From: Prorocentrum cordatum
Lineage: Eukaryota; Sar; Dinophyceae; Prorocentrales; Prorocentraceae
Direction of reading: 5' to 3'
DNA length: 64,000 nt
Assembly: GCA_963575745.1 (NCBI GenBank)
Contig: CAUYUJ010001447.1
Location: forward strand, 283,458 to 347,457
The notes under the pieces were generated by a model that saw only the letters and a program-made list of their open reading frames with translations, searched no databases and had not been told where the DNA came from. Shown piece by piece: positions 20,046 to 31,195 of this stretch. The translations under genes and the position numbers were made by a program. Position 1 is the first letter of the stretch; every line of letters begins with the position of its first letter.

Positions 20046-21745
20046 CCCAGCACAGCCTTCGGCACGGTGCATCAATATCGATACCCTTAGCATTGCAGCC
20101 TGGCATGTTGCCTGGCACGTTCTGCGGAGCATCCCGTGGCGAGTCCCCCTGGCACGTCCCGCGGTGCACGTCCCTGACACGTTCCGTAGCGCGTCCCCTT
20201 GGCACGTCCCGCGGTGCGTCCCCATGGCACGTCCCCTGGCACGTCGCCTGGCGCGTCCCTTGGGACGTTCCGCGGCGCGTCCTCCTGGCATGTCCCCTCT
20301 GTCGATTAGTTCTGGGGCAGCTACCACCTGCTCAGGCAGCTCGAGCTTAAGATCCAGATCAGTTCGGTCAGGATTCGGATGCCAGGGAGGACTCGATCCA
20401 CAACGTTGAATCGAGCACAATCGCGGCATGGCACATCGCAGTTCAGCACGCCGCAGCACAGCACAGCCGTCGGCACGGTACATCAAGACCGATACACTCA
20501 ACATTGCACCTTGGCACGTTCCGTGGCGCGTTCCGTGGCGAGTCCCCCTGGCACGTCGCGCGGCGCGTCCCCTGGCACGTCCCGCGGCACGTCCCGTGGC
20601 ACGTTCCGTAGCGCGTCCCCTTGGCACGTCTCGCGGTGCGTGCCCATGGCACGTCCCTTGGCACGTCGCCAGGCGCGTCCCTTGGGACGTTCCGCGGCGC
20701 GTCCTCCTGGCATGTCCCTTCTGTCGATTAGCTCTGGGGCAGCTACCATCTGCTCAGGCAGCTCGAGCTTAAGATCCAGATCAGTTCGGTCAGGATTCGG
20801 ATGCCAGGGAGGACTCGATCCACAACGTTAAATCAAGCACAATCGCGGCATGGCACATCGCAGTTCAGCACGGCGCAGCACAGCACAGCCCTCGGCACGG
20901 TACAGCAAGATCGATGCATTCAGCATTGCAATTTGGCACGTTCCGTGGCGCGTCCCGTGGCGAGTCCCCCTGGCACGTCGCGCGGCGCGTCCCTTGGCAC
21001 GTCCCGTGGCACGTCCATTGGCACGTTCCGTAGCGCGTCCCTTTGGCAAGTCCCGCGGTGCGTCCCCATGGCACGTCCCCTGGCACGTCGCCTGGCGCGT
21101 CCCTTGGGACGTTCCGCGGCGTGTCCTCCAGCACATCCCCCTGTCAATTAGCTCTGGGGCAGCCACTATGTGCTGAGGCAGCTCGAGCTTAAGATCCAGA
21201 TCAGTTCAGTCAGGATTCGGATGCCAGGGAGGACTCGATCCACAACGTTAAATCAAGCACAATCGCGGCATGCCACATCGCAGTTCAGCACGGCGCAGCA
21301 CAGCACAGCCCTCGGCACGGTACATCAAGATCGATGCATTCAGCATTGCAATTTGGCACGTTCCGTGGCGCGTCCCGTGGCGGGTCCTCCTGGCACGTCG
21401 CGCTGCGCGTCCCCTGGCACGTCCCGTGGCACGTCCATTGGCACGTTCCGTAGCGCGTCCCTTTGGTACGTCCCGCGGTGCGTCCCCATGGCACGTCCCC
21501 TGGCACGTCGCCTGACGCGTCCCTTGGGACGTTCCGCGGCGCGTCCTCCTAATTAGCATGTCCCCCTGTCAATTAGCTCTGGGGCAGCTACCATATGCTG
21601 AGGCAGCTCGAGCTTAAGATCCAGATCAGTTCGGTCAGGACTCGGATGCAAAGGAGGGCTCGATCCACAACGCTATAGAGCACAATCGCGGCATGGCGCA
21701 CAGCACAGCCCTGGGCACGGTACATCAAGATCGATACATATTTCG
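20046..21745 (+). repeat. FamA block 7 (four units)
   Basis: The longest FamA run: cores begin near 20300, 20725, 21150 and 21570, a period of about 425 bp, so the longer period is clearly tandem. It lacks the usual 3' terminus and breaks off at AAGATCGATACATATTTCGA into a FamB fragment. Confidence 0.9.
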
Positions 21746-22745
21746 AGGATGTCTCGACTAATTCGCTTGTTTTTTGCAGGATTTCCTTGGCCACACAGGG
21801 GGGTATCTAACATGTTCTGCCCGAGCTGGAACCATGTCGCTTCACGTGTCCTGGCCACACAGGTGGGTATCTAACATGGTGGTCCCGCGCTGGAACCACG
21901 TGTTTTCCCGTGTCCTGGCCACACAGGTGGGTATCTAACATGGTGGTCCCGCGCTGGAGCCACGTGTTTTCATGTGTACAGGCCACCCAGGGGGGTATCT
22001 AACATGGTTTGCCCCGAGCTGGGACCACGTGTTCTTACGTGTCCAGGCCACCCAGGGGGTATCTAACATGGTGGTCCCGCGCTGGAGCCAAGTGTTTTCA
22101 CGTGCCCAGGTCGCACAGAGGGTGTATCTAACATGGTGGCCCCGCGCTGGAATCGCGTGTTCTCACGTGTCCACGCCACCCAGGGAGGTATCTAACATGG
22201 TGGTCCTGAGCTGGAACCGCGTGTTTTTACGTGTTCAAGCCACCCATGAGGTATCTAACATGGTGGTCCCGAGCTGGGACCACGTGTTTTCACATGCCCA
22301 GGCCACCCGGGGGGTATCTAACATGGTGGTCCCGCGCTGGATCCACGTGATTTCACGTGTGCAGGCCACCCAGGTGAGGATCTAACATGGTGGTCCCGAG
22401 CTGGAGCCGCGTGTTTTCACGTGTCCACGCCACCCATGGGGGGTACCTAACATGGTGGTCCCGAGCTGGAACCATGTGTGTTCACGCGTCCAGGCCACTC
22501 AGGGGGTATCTAACATGTGCCTCCTGGATCCTTCCTGGGACTCGGAACGGAACGTCGAGAACTTATTTGTATTTGGTATCGATTTCTTTTTTTTTTGGAC
22601 CTCCAGGCTCCTCTGGGCGTTCCTGGGCCCTCCTGCGCTCCAGACGACCGCATGTTAGATATCCCCCCTGGGTGGGCTGGACCACGTGTTTTTACTTGTG
22701 CAGGCCACCCAGGCAGGTATCGAACATGGTGGTCCCGAGCTGGAA
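21740..22745 (+). repeat. FamC array 3 (longest)
   Basis: About 14 units of GTATCTAACATGGTGGTCCC with CACGTGTTTTCACGTG. It ends with the non-tandem GTGCCTCCTGGATCCTTCCT and GTTCCTGGGCCCTCCTGCGC segment, including a T10 run near 22590. Confidence 0.9.
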
Positions 22746-22749
22746 CCAT

Positions 22750-23265
22750 ATGTTCCCGGACAGGACTGGGGCCCAGGGTTCTCTTTGAGTGTGTTTACCC
22801 CCGGTTCTGATGGCTGTAGGGCTGGCGAGTTTGTGCGATAGATTGTTCTCTCCTGGGGACCTGAATTCAGAGGATCTCTCAAGTGAAATGCTTGTTTTCA
22901 CGTGCCCAGGTCTTGAGGATGTCTCGAGCGAGACGCTTGGTTTCACGCCTCCAGGTTGCCCAGGCAGAGGTCTAGCGCCAGGATTTGTTGAGGATGTCTC
23001 TAACCAGAGGCTTGTTTTCACGTGTCCAGTTCGCCCAGACAGATGTCTCGCATGAGGATTTGTTGAGGATGTCTCTAACCAGAGGCTTGTTTTCACGTGT
23101 CCAGTTCGCCCAGGCGGATGTCTAGCATGGGGATGTGTCGAGGAAGTCTCGATCGAGACGCTTGTCTGCACGTGTCCAGGTAGCCCACGCGGATGTCTAG
23201 CATGAGGATGTGCTGAGAACGTCTTGAGCGAAATGCGTGTTTTCACGTGTCCAGGTCGCCCAGGC
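22750..23265 (+). repeat. FamD then FamBC array
   Basis: FamD (GGCCCAGGGTTCTCTTTGAG) at 22750-22845, then six FamBC units to 23265. Confidence 0.85.
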
Positions 23266-24237
23266 ACAGCACAGCCCTCGGCCCGGTACATCAATATCGA
23301 TACCCTTAGCATTGCAGCCTGGCATGTTGCCTGGCACGTTCCGCGGAGCGTCCCGTGGCGAGTCCCCCTGGCACGTCGCGCGGTGCACGTCCATTGGCAC
23401 GTTCCGTAGCGCGTCCCCTCGGGCACGTCCCGCGGTGCGTGCCCATGGCACGTCCCCTGGCACGTCGCCTGGCGCGTCCCTTGGGACGTTCCGCGGCGCG
23501 TCCTCCTGGCATGTCCCCCTGTCGATTAGTTCTGGGGCAGCTACCACCTGCTCAGGCAGCTCGAGCTTAAGATCCAGATCAGTTGGGTCAGGACTCGGAT
23601 GCCAGGGAGGACTCGATCCACAACGCTATGTAGAGCACAACCGCGGCATTGCACATCGCAGTTCAGCACGGCGCAGCACAGCACAGCCGTTGGCACGGTA
23701 CATCAAGATCGATGCACTCAACATTGCACCTTGGCACGTTCCTTGGCGCGTTCCGTGGCGAGTCCACCTGGCACGTCGCGCGGCGCGTCCTCTGGCACGT
23801 CCCGCGGCTCGTCCATTGGCACGTTCCGTAGCGCGTCCCCTTGGCACGTCCCGCGGTGCGTGCCCATGGCACGTCCCTGGGCGCGTCGCCTGGCGCGTCC
23901 CTTGCGACGTTCCGCGGCGCGTCCTCCTGGCATGTCACTTCTGTCGATTAGTTCCGGGGCAGCTACCATCTGCTCGGGCAGCTCGAGCTTAAGATCCAGA
24001 TCAGTTCGGTCAGGACTCGGACGCCAGGGAGGACTCGATCCACAACGCTATAGAGCACAGTCGCGGCATGGCACGTCGCAATTCAGCACGGCGTAGCACA
24101 GCACAGCCGTCGGCACGGTACATCAAGATCGATACACGCAGCATTGCATTTGCCCGTCGCCCAATCAGGTGTCTTTGAACACGTTGCCATGCGTTATATT
24201 TTTATATTCCTTTCTGGGTTCGTGGGTCGATCATGTT
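23266..24237 (+). repeat. FamA block 8
   Basis: Two units and the common 3' terminus. It contains GCAGCCTGGCATGTTGCCTG near 23314, an empty version of the insertion site at 26856. Confidence 0.9.
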
Positions 24238-24605
<368 letters not shown>

Positions 24606-24611
24606 ATGATC

Positions 24612-25012
24612 CCAGCCCCCCCTCACCCTCTCTCCTCTCTCCTGTCCCCCCCTCCCTGTCTCCTGTCCCCCCGCCCCCCCCTCTCTCCTTTCCCCCTCCC
24701 TCCCTCCCTCTCTCCTGTCCCCCCCCCCTCTCTCCTGTCCCCCCCCCCCCACTCTCCCCTTCCCCCTCTGTCCTGTCCCCCCCCCCTTCTCCTGCCCCCC
24801 CCCCTCTCTCCTTTCCCCCCTCCCCCCCCTCTCTCCTGTCCCCCCCTTCTCTCTCCCTGTCCCCCCCCCCCTCTCCTCTCCTCCTGTCCCCCCCCCGCCC
24901 CTCTCTCCTTTCCCCCCCCCCCCCTCTCTCTTCTGTCCCCCCCCCTCTCTTCTTCCCCCTCCCCCCCCCCCCTCTCTCCTCTCCCCTCCCCCTCCTCCCT
25001 CTCTCCTCTCTG
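24612..25012. repeat. C/CT-rich tract (CCCCCTCTCTCCTGT units)
   Basis: Irregular units of CCCCCCCTCTCTCCTGTCC. Strong strand asymmetry (C/T only); no gene. Confidence 0.9.
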
Positions 25013-25013
25013 T

Positions 25014-25555
25014 ACAATTACTCAATATGAATACTACTCTCCCTCTTCCCCTGATGACGGCTTGAAAGTGTTAGCCCCCCCCCCGCGTACTGTTTTTTTA
25101 CACCGGATTCCCCGGAGTTGGGTTTTCGCCTGCATTTTTTCCAAAATGCTGCTCTCGCTGAGGCGCCGGCCTCATTTTCGGGCCCCGCTCGTTCCGAATC
25201 GTGCTCCCGCTGCAGCGCTGGCCTCATTTCCGTGCTTCCGCTCGTTCCGAATCGTGCTCCCGCTGCAGCGTTGGCCTCATTTCCACGCTTCCGCTCGTTC
25301 CGACTCGTGCTCTCGCTGCAGCGCTGGCGTCTTTTCCCGTGCCTTGCCACGGCATGCAATGCAATGCTAGGTTGGTACTACGCTTTGTGATGCTCTTCTA
25401 CGCCATGCCATGCCGTGCTCTACAATGCATCGCGTACCCTTTCGGGATCATTGCCCTGCTCGACATCCGACTGTGCGAGTAGAGAGGGGGTCTGCGCCAT
25501 GGTAAGGGATGGGAGGGAGGGGTAGGATGTCAGATATGACGCGAGCGCACCTAGT
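25014..25555. repeat. FamO dispersed repeat, copy 1
   Basis: Begins ACAATTACTCAATATGAATA, includes CGTACTGTTTTTTTACAC and three ~60-bp tandem units (CGCTCGTTCCGAATCGTGCT, GCTGCAGCG.TGGC), and ends GCCATGGTAAGGGATGGGAG and GATATGACGCGAGCGCACCT. All these landmarks recur in the same order at 58673-59430. Confidence 0.75.
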
Positions 25556-25990
25556 TTGCCTGTCCACCCCTCCCCCTTTTCCCCCCCCCTCTCTCCTGTC
25601 CCCCCCTCTCTCCTGTCCCCCCCCCCCTCTCCCTCCCCCCCTCTCTCCTGTCCCCCCCCTCTCTCCCTCTCTCCTGTCCCCCCCCCTCTCTCCTGGCCCC
25701 CCCCCCCTCTCTCCTGTCCCCCCCTTCCCCCTCTCTCCTGTCCCCCACCTCCTCCCCCCTCTCCCCCCCCTCTCTTCTGTCCCCTCCCCCCTCTTTCCTG
25801 GGAGCTGGCAGGGTGGGGGAGGTGCCGAGCACATAATTCGTCAGGTAATTACGTCCCCCCCCCCTCCCTGGCAGGGTGGGGGGAGGTGCCGAGCACATAA
25901 TTCGTCAGGTAATCACGCCCCCCCCCTCCTCCCTCCCTCCAAAGCAGAGCTAAAGCTCATGCTGAAGCAGAGCTTCAGCGTAGACTTCTT
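25556..25990. repeat. CT-rich tract and a 75-bp tandem duplication
   Basis: CCCCCTCTCTCCTGTC units to 25800. Then two copies of GAGGTGCCGAGCACATAATT with TCGTCAGGTAAT[TC]ACG (about 25805 and 25875). 25931-25990 resembles 60790-60860 (CAGAGCT.AAGCTC.TGCTGA). Confidence 0.8.
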
Positions 25991-26067
25991 AACCTCACAC
26001 GCCGGATCGGCGGATTTCTGATTTCTCCTGTGCGATCCGCGTGTAGGAGGACATGCCCGACCTAACC

Positions 26068-26168
26068 GCAGCCCTTCGTCGCCCGCGGCGCGGCGGCGAG
26101 CCTCGGCGCGCGGGCCGCGGAGTTGTCCGCGAGAGCGCGCCTCCGGCGCGAGGCGAAGGAGATGGGGG
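26068..26168 (+). CDS. Short exon-like island between FamL ends
   Basis: After CTAACCGCAG one frame reads PFVARGAAASLGARAAELSA, then RARLRREAKEMGGNDRGVDS and a TAA. This is an amphipathic, helix-like, GC-rich sequence unlike any repeat here. It lies between a FamL right end (GAGGACATGCCCGACCTAA at about 26049-26067) and a FamL left end (TTAAGTCGGGACTGTCC at about 26190), and the stop TAA is formed at that boundary. No family recognised. Confidence 0.35.
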
Positions 26169-26186
26169 GCAACGATAGGGGGGTCG

Positions 26187-26285
26187 ATTCTTAAGTCGGG
26201 ACTGTCCCTCTACAGGGGGAATAGTCAACAATAGTAAAAACATAGCCTGGGGACTTTTTTTTTAAGAGTATTTTTGGGCATCTTT
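26187..26285. mobile_element. FamL left half
   Basis: TTAAGTCGGGACTGTCCCTC and TACAGGGGGAATAGTCAACA, followed by AGCCTGGGGACTTTTTTT and TATTTTTGGGCATC. The right arm is missing; FamD starts at about 26285. Confidence 0.6.
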
Positions 26286-26795
26286 TCCCGGAAAGGGGTC
26301 GGGCCCAGGGTTCTGACGGCTGTAAGGCTTGCGACATTATTTTGCGATCAAGAACGAGGTGCCGTAGGGCTGGCGACATTATTTTTGAGGATGTCTCGAG
26401 CGAAACGCTTGTTTGTCAGAATTTGTTGAGGATGTCTCGAGCGAGACGCTTGTTTTGTATTATAGATAGTCCTCTCCTGTGGACCTGAATTCAGACGATC
26501 TCTCAAGTAACATGCTTGTTTTCACGTGCCCAGATCTTGAGGATGTCTCGAGCGAGACGCTTGGTTTCACGCCTCCAGGTTGCCCAGACAGATGTCTCGC
26601 ATGAGGATTTGTTGAGGATGTCTCTAACCAGAGGCTTGTTCTCATGTGTCCAGGTCGCCCAGGCGGATATCTAGCATGAGGATGTGTCGAGGAAGTCTCG
26701 ATCGAGACGCTTGTTTGCACGTGTCCAGCAGCATGAGGATGTGCTGAGAACGTCTTGAGCGAAACGCGTGTTTTCACGTGTCCAGGTCGCCCAGG
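26285..26795 (+). repeat. FamD then FamBC array
   Basis: FamD is shortened (AAAGGGGTCGGGCCCAGGGT directly to TGACGGCTGTAAGG). FamBC units follow with GAGGATGTCTCGAGCGAGAC. Confidence 0.8.
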
Positions 26796-27960
26796 CACAG
26801 CACATCCCTTGGCACGGTACATCAATATCGATACCCTTAGCATTGCAGCCTGGCATGACGAACGAACAACATACACCCATACCCATAGGGAGGTCGGAGG
26901 GAGAAGGACTGGCTATGGGTATGGGTGCGGGTTGTCGGACCACTGGGAAGGCTCCCGTTCGAGCCGGGACCGCCATCCGACAACACGCATCCATAGCTCA
27001 TTCCGTCCCCCCTATGGGTATGGGTGCGTGTTGATCGTTCGTCATGGCATGTTGCCTGGCACGTTCGCGGAGCGTCCGGTGGCGAGTCCCCCTGGCACGT
27101 CGCGCGGTGCACGTCCATTGGCACCCTCCGTAGCGCGTCCCCTTGGCACGTCCCGCGGTGCGTGCCCATGGCACGTCCCCTGGCAGGTCGCTTGGCGCGT
27201 CCCTTGGGACGTTCCGCGGCGCGTCCTCCTGGCATGTCCCCCTGTCGATTAGTTCTGGGGCAGCTACCATCTGCTCAGGCAGCTCGAGCTTAAGATCCAG
27301 ATCGGTTCGGTCAGGACTCGGATGCCAGGGAGGACTCGATCCGCAACGCTATATAGAGCACAATCGCGGCATGGCACATCGCAGTTCAGCACGGCCCAGC
27401 ACAGCACAGCCGTCTGCACGGTACATCAAGATCGATCCACTCAACATTGCACCTTGGCACGTTCCTTGGCGCGTTCCGTGGCGAGTCCACCTGGCACGTC
27501 GCGCGGCGCGTTCCCTGGAACGTCCCGCGGCACGTCCATTGGCACGTTCCGTAGTGCGTCCCCTTGGCACGTCCCGCGGTGCGTCCCCATGGCACGTCCC
27601 CTGGCAGGTCGCCTGGCGCGTCCCTTGGGACGTTCCGCGGCGCGTCCTCCTGGCATGTCCCCTCTGTCGATTAGTTCTGGGGCAGCTACCATCTGCTCAG
27701 GCAGCTCGAGCTTACGATCCAGATCAGTTCGGTGAGGACTCGGATGCCAGGGAGGACTCGATCCACAACGCTATATAGAGCACAATCGCGGCATGGCACA
27801 TCGTAGTTCAGCACGGCGTAGCACAGCATAGCCTTCGGCACAGTACTCCAAGACCGATACATTCAGCATTGCATTCGCCCGTCGCCCAATCAGGTGTTTT
27901 TGAAACGTTGCCATGCCTTACGTTTCTATATTCCTTTCCGGGTTCGTGGGTCGATCATGT
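26795..27960 (+). repeat. FamA block 9, interrupted by an insertion
   Basis: Starts at the CAGCACATCCCTTGGCACGG part of the core, is split at 26856-27044 by an inverted-repeat element, then continues through two units to the common terminus near 27940-27960. Confidence 0.9.
26856..27044. mobile_element. 189-bp TIR element with 5-bp target duplication
   Basis: Ends TGACGAACGAACAAC and GTTGATCGTTCGTCA are inverted repeats. Next to the left end lies ACACCCATACCCATAGGGAG and to the right CCCTATGGGTATGGGTGCG, extending the arms to about 37 bp. TGGCA precedes the element (26851-26855) and follows it (27045-27049). Deleting the element and one TGGCA gives exactly GCAGCCTGGCATGTTGCCTG, the sequence present uninterrupted in FamA blocks at about 8533, 20096 and 23314. 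It has no coding capacity, so it is a non-autonomous DNA element. Confidence 0.85.
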
Positions 27961-28445
27961 TCCTGGAAAGGGCGGGGGCCCAGGGTTCTCTTTTAGTAGG
28001 TTAACCCCCCAGCCCCGACGGCTCTAGGGCCGGCGACATTATTTTGTGATAAATAACGAGGTCGGCTAGGGCCGGCAGGATTATTTTTGAGGATGCCTCG
28101 AGCGAAATGCTTGCTTTCCAGAATTTGTTGAGGATGTCTCGAGCGAAAAGCTTGTTTCGTGGTCTAGATTGGTTCCTCCTGGGGGCCAGAGTTCAGAGAA
28201 TCTCTCAAATGAAACGCTTGTTTTCACGTGCCCAGGTTTTGAGGATGTCTCGAGCGAGACGCTTGCTTTCACGCCTCCAGGTCGCCCAGACAGATGTCTA
28301 GCATGAGGAATTGTTGAGGACGTCTCGAGCGAGAGGCTTAATTTCACGTGTCCAGGTCGCCCAGGCGGATGTCCAGCATGAGGATGTGTCGAGGAAGTCT
28401 CGAGCGAGACGCTTGTCTGCACGTGTCCAGGTCGCCCAGGCACAG
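27960..28445 (+). repeat. FamD then FamBC array
   Basis: FamD (GGGCCCAGGGTTCTCTTTTA, GGCTCTAGGGCCGGCGACAT) followed by FamBC units that end in CACGTGTCCAGGTCGCCCAG and CAGCACAGCCCTCGGC, the junction that elsewhere enters FamA. Here FamA is absent. Confidence 0.8.
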
Positions 28446-28614
28446 CACAGCCCTCGGCCCGACCTAAGGCTAGGCGCAGGGGGGCATGGCGTGGGCCCTC
28501 TGCATCGGGCCTGGCAGCCTCGACCTGCCCAGGGCGACGCGCGGAGCCACCAGTTGGCGGGGGGCCCGCCGCCCATCTGGCGGCGTCGTGTCGCCCATCT
28601 GCAGGTCGATGGGT
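28446..28614. other. GC-rich segment before CCT tract
   Basis: Unique-looking sequence, open in several frames on both strands (for example SLDLPRATRGATSWRGARRP on +). It could be exon sequence adjoining the CCT tract, but no frame stands out and no family is recognised. Confidence 0.3.
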
Positions 28615-29115
28615 CCCCCCCCCTCCTCCTCCTCCCCCTCCTCCTCCTCCCCCTCCTCCTCCTCTCCTCCCCCCTCCTCCTCCTCCCTCGTCCTCCTCCT
28701 CCTCCTCCTCCTCCTCTCCTCCTCCTCCTCCTCCTCCTCCTCCTCCTCCTCCTCCTCCTCCTCCTCCTCCTCCCCCTCCTCCTCCTCCTCCTCCTCCTCC
28801 TCCTCCTCCTCCTCCTCCTCCTCTCTCCTCCTCCTTTTCCTCCTCCTCCTCCTCCCTCCTCCTCCTCCTCCTCCTCCTCTCCTCCCTCGTCCTCGTCCTC
28901 CTCCTCCTCCTCCTCCTCCTCCTCCTCCTCCTCCATCCTCCTCCTCTCTCTCCTCCCTCCCTCCTCCCTCCTCCCCTCCTCCCTCCTCCTCCTCCCTCCT
29001 CCTCCCCCTTCTCCTCCTCCTCCTCCTCCTCCTCCTCCTCCTCCTCCTCCTCCTCCTCGTCCTCCTCCTCCTCCCCCTCCTTCCCCTCCTCCTCATTTTC
29101 CTCCTCCTCCTCCTG
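28615..29115. repeat. CCT tract 3
   Basis: About 500 bp of CCT with CCCCT and TCTCCT variants. The two sequences following it (29116 on) look like intron-exon boundaries. Confidence 0.95.
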
Positions 29116-29128
29116 CATCGTTGCCCCC

Positions 29129-29276
29129 CAGGGCTGGACATAAACGGTGTTTTGGTGATTTTCGTGGGCCGTTTTCGCTTCGACTTCGTTCTGCGCCAAA
29201 GGCGGATTCGAGGCAAAAGCGAGGGAAAACGACATCAAAACGAAAACACAGCGAACACCGTTCAGGTTCAGCCCTG
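29129..29276. mobile_element. 148-bp TIR element flanked by a 14-bp repeat
   Basis: Ends CAGGGCTGGACATAAACGGT and ACCGTTCAGGTTCAGCCCTG are inverted repeats with few mismatches; partial complementarity continues inward (CGTTTTCGCTTCGACTTCGT against GAAAACGACATCAAAACG). CATCGTTGCCCCC precedes the element (29116-29128) and CATCGTTGCCCCCC follows it (29282-29295), so the flank is duplicated. The duplicated sequence followed by AG looks like a splice acceptor. Confidence 0.7.
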
Positions 29277-29297
29277 TCCTCCATCGTTGCCCCCCAG

Positions 29298-29375
29298 GAG
29301 AGGAGGGCGCAGGAGCTCCTCGAGCGAGCGCTGCGCCAGCAGGAGGGTCCGCCCTGGAAAGGGCGCCGCCCCCCC
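29298..29375 (+). CDS. Short exon-like island after duplicated acceptor
   Basis: After CGTTGCCCCCCAG (ending 29297) one frame reads ERRAQELLERALRQQEGPPW and KGRR before a run of C. It is a charged amphipathic helix with GC-rich third positions. No start codon, too short for family assignment, downstream donor unclear. Confidence 0.35.
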
Positions 29376-29414
29376 CCCCCCCCCCAGGGCAGCGGCGCGG
29401 GTCGGAGCTCCTGC

Positions 29415-30400
29415 CTGTGTGAGACGCTTGGTTTCACGTGTCCAGGTCGTCCAGGCGGATGTCTAGCATGAGGATGTGTCGAGAATGTCTCGAACGAGCC
29501 GCTTGTTTTGACAGGTCGCACAGGCAGATGTCTAGCATGAGGATGTGTTGAGGATGTGTCAAGCGAAACGCTTGGTTTCACGTGTCAAGGTCGCCCAGGT
29601 GGATGTCTAGTATGAGGATGTGTTCAGGATGTTCCGGGCGAGACGCTTTCACGTGTCCAGGTCGCCCAGGGTGATGTCTAGCATGAGGAGGTGTCGAGAT
29701 ACTCTCGACACAGACGTTTGGTTTCACGTGTCCAGGTCGCCCAGGCGGATGTCTATCATGAGGATGTGTTGAGGATGTGTCAAGCGAAACGCTTGGTTTC
29801 ACGTGTCCAGGTCGCCCAGGCGGATGTCTAGTATGAGGATGTATTCAGGATGTTCCGGGCGAGACGCTTTCACGTGTCCAGGTCGCCCAGGGTGATGTTT
29901 AGCATGAGGAGGTGTCGAGATACTCTCGACCCAGACGCTTGGTTTCACGTGTCGAGGGCGCTCAGGCAGATGTCTAGCATGAAGAGGTTTTGGGAACGTC
30001 TCGAGCAAGACTCTTGGTTTCACGTGTCCAGGTCGCCCAGGCGGATGTCTATCATGAGGATGTGTTGAGGATGTCTCGAGCGAGACGCTTGGTTTCACGT
30101 GTCCAGATCGCCCAGGCGGATGTCTAGCTTGAGGATTTGGGCAGGATGTCTCTAGCGAAACTCTTGTTTTCACGCGTCCAGGTCGCCCAGGCAGATGTCT
30201 ATCATGAGGGGATGTTGGGAACGTCTCGAGCGAGACGCTTGGTTTCACGTGTCCAGGTCGCTCAGGCGGATGTCTAGCATGAGGATGTGTGGAGGATGTC
30301 TCGAGCGACACGCTTGTTTTCACGTGTCCAGGTCGCCCAGGCAGATGTCTAACATGAGGAGTTGGGCAGGACGTCTCGAGCGAACCGCTTACCCATTCGT
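29415..30400 (+). repeat. FamBC array, longest
   Basis: About 15 units with CACGTGTCCAGGTCGCCCAG, GGATGTCTAGCATGAGGATG and variable FamB halves (GTGTCAAGCGAAACGC, GTTCCGGGCGAGACGC). Two ~190-bp stretches (about 29545-29735 and 29770-29960) are close copies, a higher-order duplication. Confidence 0.9.
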
Positions 30401-30862
30401 TGTGCGTCCCCTGGCGCGCTGGCGCGTCCCCTGGCGCGTCCCTTGCGACGTTCTGGCGTGACGTGCCCTGGCACGCCCCCCAGCACGCCACTCGGCGTGG
30501 CATGTTCCCTGGCTCGTCCTCTGTCGCGTTTCCTGGCTCGTCCCCAGGCGTTTCCCCTGCCCGTTCCGTGGAGCGCCTCTTGCAATGTCCCTTGGCATCA
30601 ACTAGCTCTGGGGCAGCTACTATGTGCTCAGGCAGCTCGAGCTTAAGATCCAGACCAGTTCCGTCTAGACTCGGTTGCAAAAGAAGACTCGGTCGACAAC
30701 ATTATAGAACACAGTCGCGGCATGACACATCGCAAGTTAGCACCGCGCAGCACAGCACAGCCCTTGGCACATTCAGCATTACGAGTGCCCGTCGCCCAAT
30801 CAGGTGTCTTGAACACGTTGCCATGCCTCACATTTCTATATTCCTTTCTGGGTTCATGGGTC
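30400..30862 (+). repeat. FamA block 10 (diverged)
   Basis: One satellite run with GTCCCCTGGCGCGCTGGCGC, a full core (GCAGCTCGAGCTTAAGATCC) and the terminus TTCTGGGTTCATGGGTCC. Confidence 0.85.
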
Positions 30863-31195
30863 CGTTTCGCGCGTGTCCGCTCGACGAAAATGCCCTTCAT
30901 CTCGTATCTTCGATGAATAACAACTGGGTCCGCAGACATGCGTTTTTCCATGAAGAACAGAGTGCGGAGCGTTTTGCGCAGAAACCGCCATTAAAACTAG
31001 GTATGGAGACTCTAAGCTTTTACAACAAATATTGACCAGTGGACTTCTGTGTGCCGGCTGGAGGATGGCGCGTCCCGCGCGCAGGAATTTCGAGGATGGC
31101 TCGGGCCCCGCGCTTGTTTTGCAGAAGGAAGGTTTGCCTCTCTGCGTAACCGCTCGAGGATAGCGCACCACGCGTGCCGAATTTCTGAGGATGCG
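30863..31195 (+). repeat. FamF then FamB-like segment
   Basis: FamF: GTGTCCGCTCGACGAAAATG, GGGTCCGCAGACATGCGTTT and GTGCGGAGCGTTTTGCGCAG. Then GAGGATGGCGCGTCCCGCGC and TTGTTTTGCAGAAGGAAGG. Confidence 0.75.

Noticed and set aside
24612-25012. Pro/Ser-rich protein coding region
   Set aside because: The sequence is C/T only, with irregular unit lengths that shift the frame; Pro/Ser content is a by-product.
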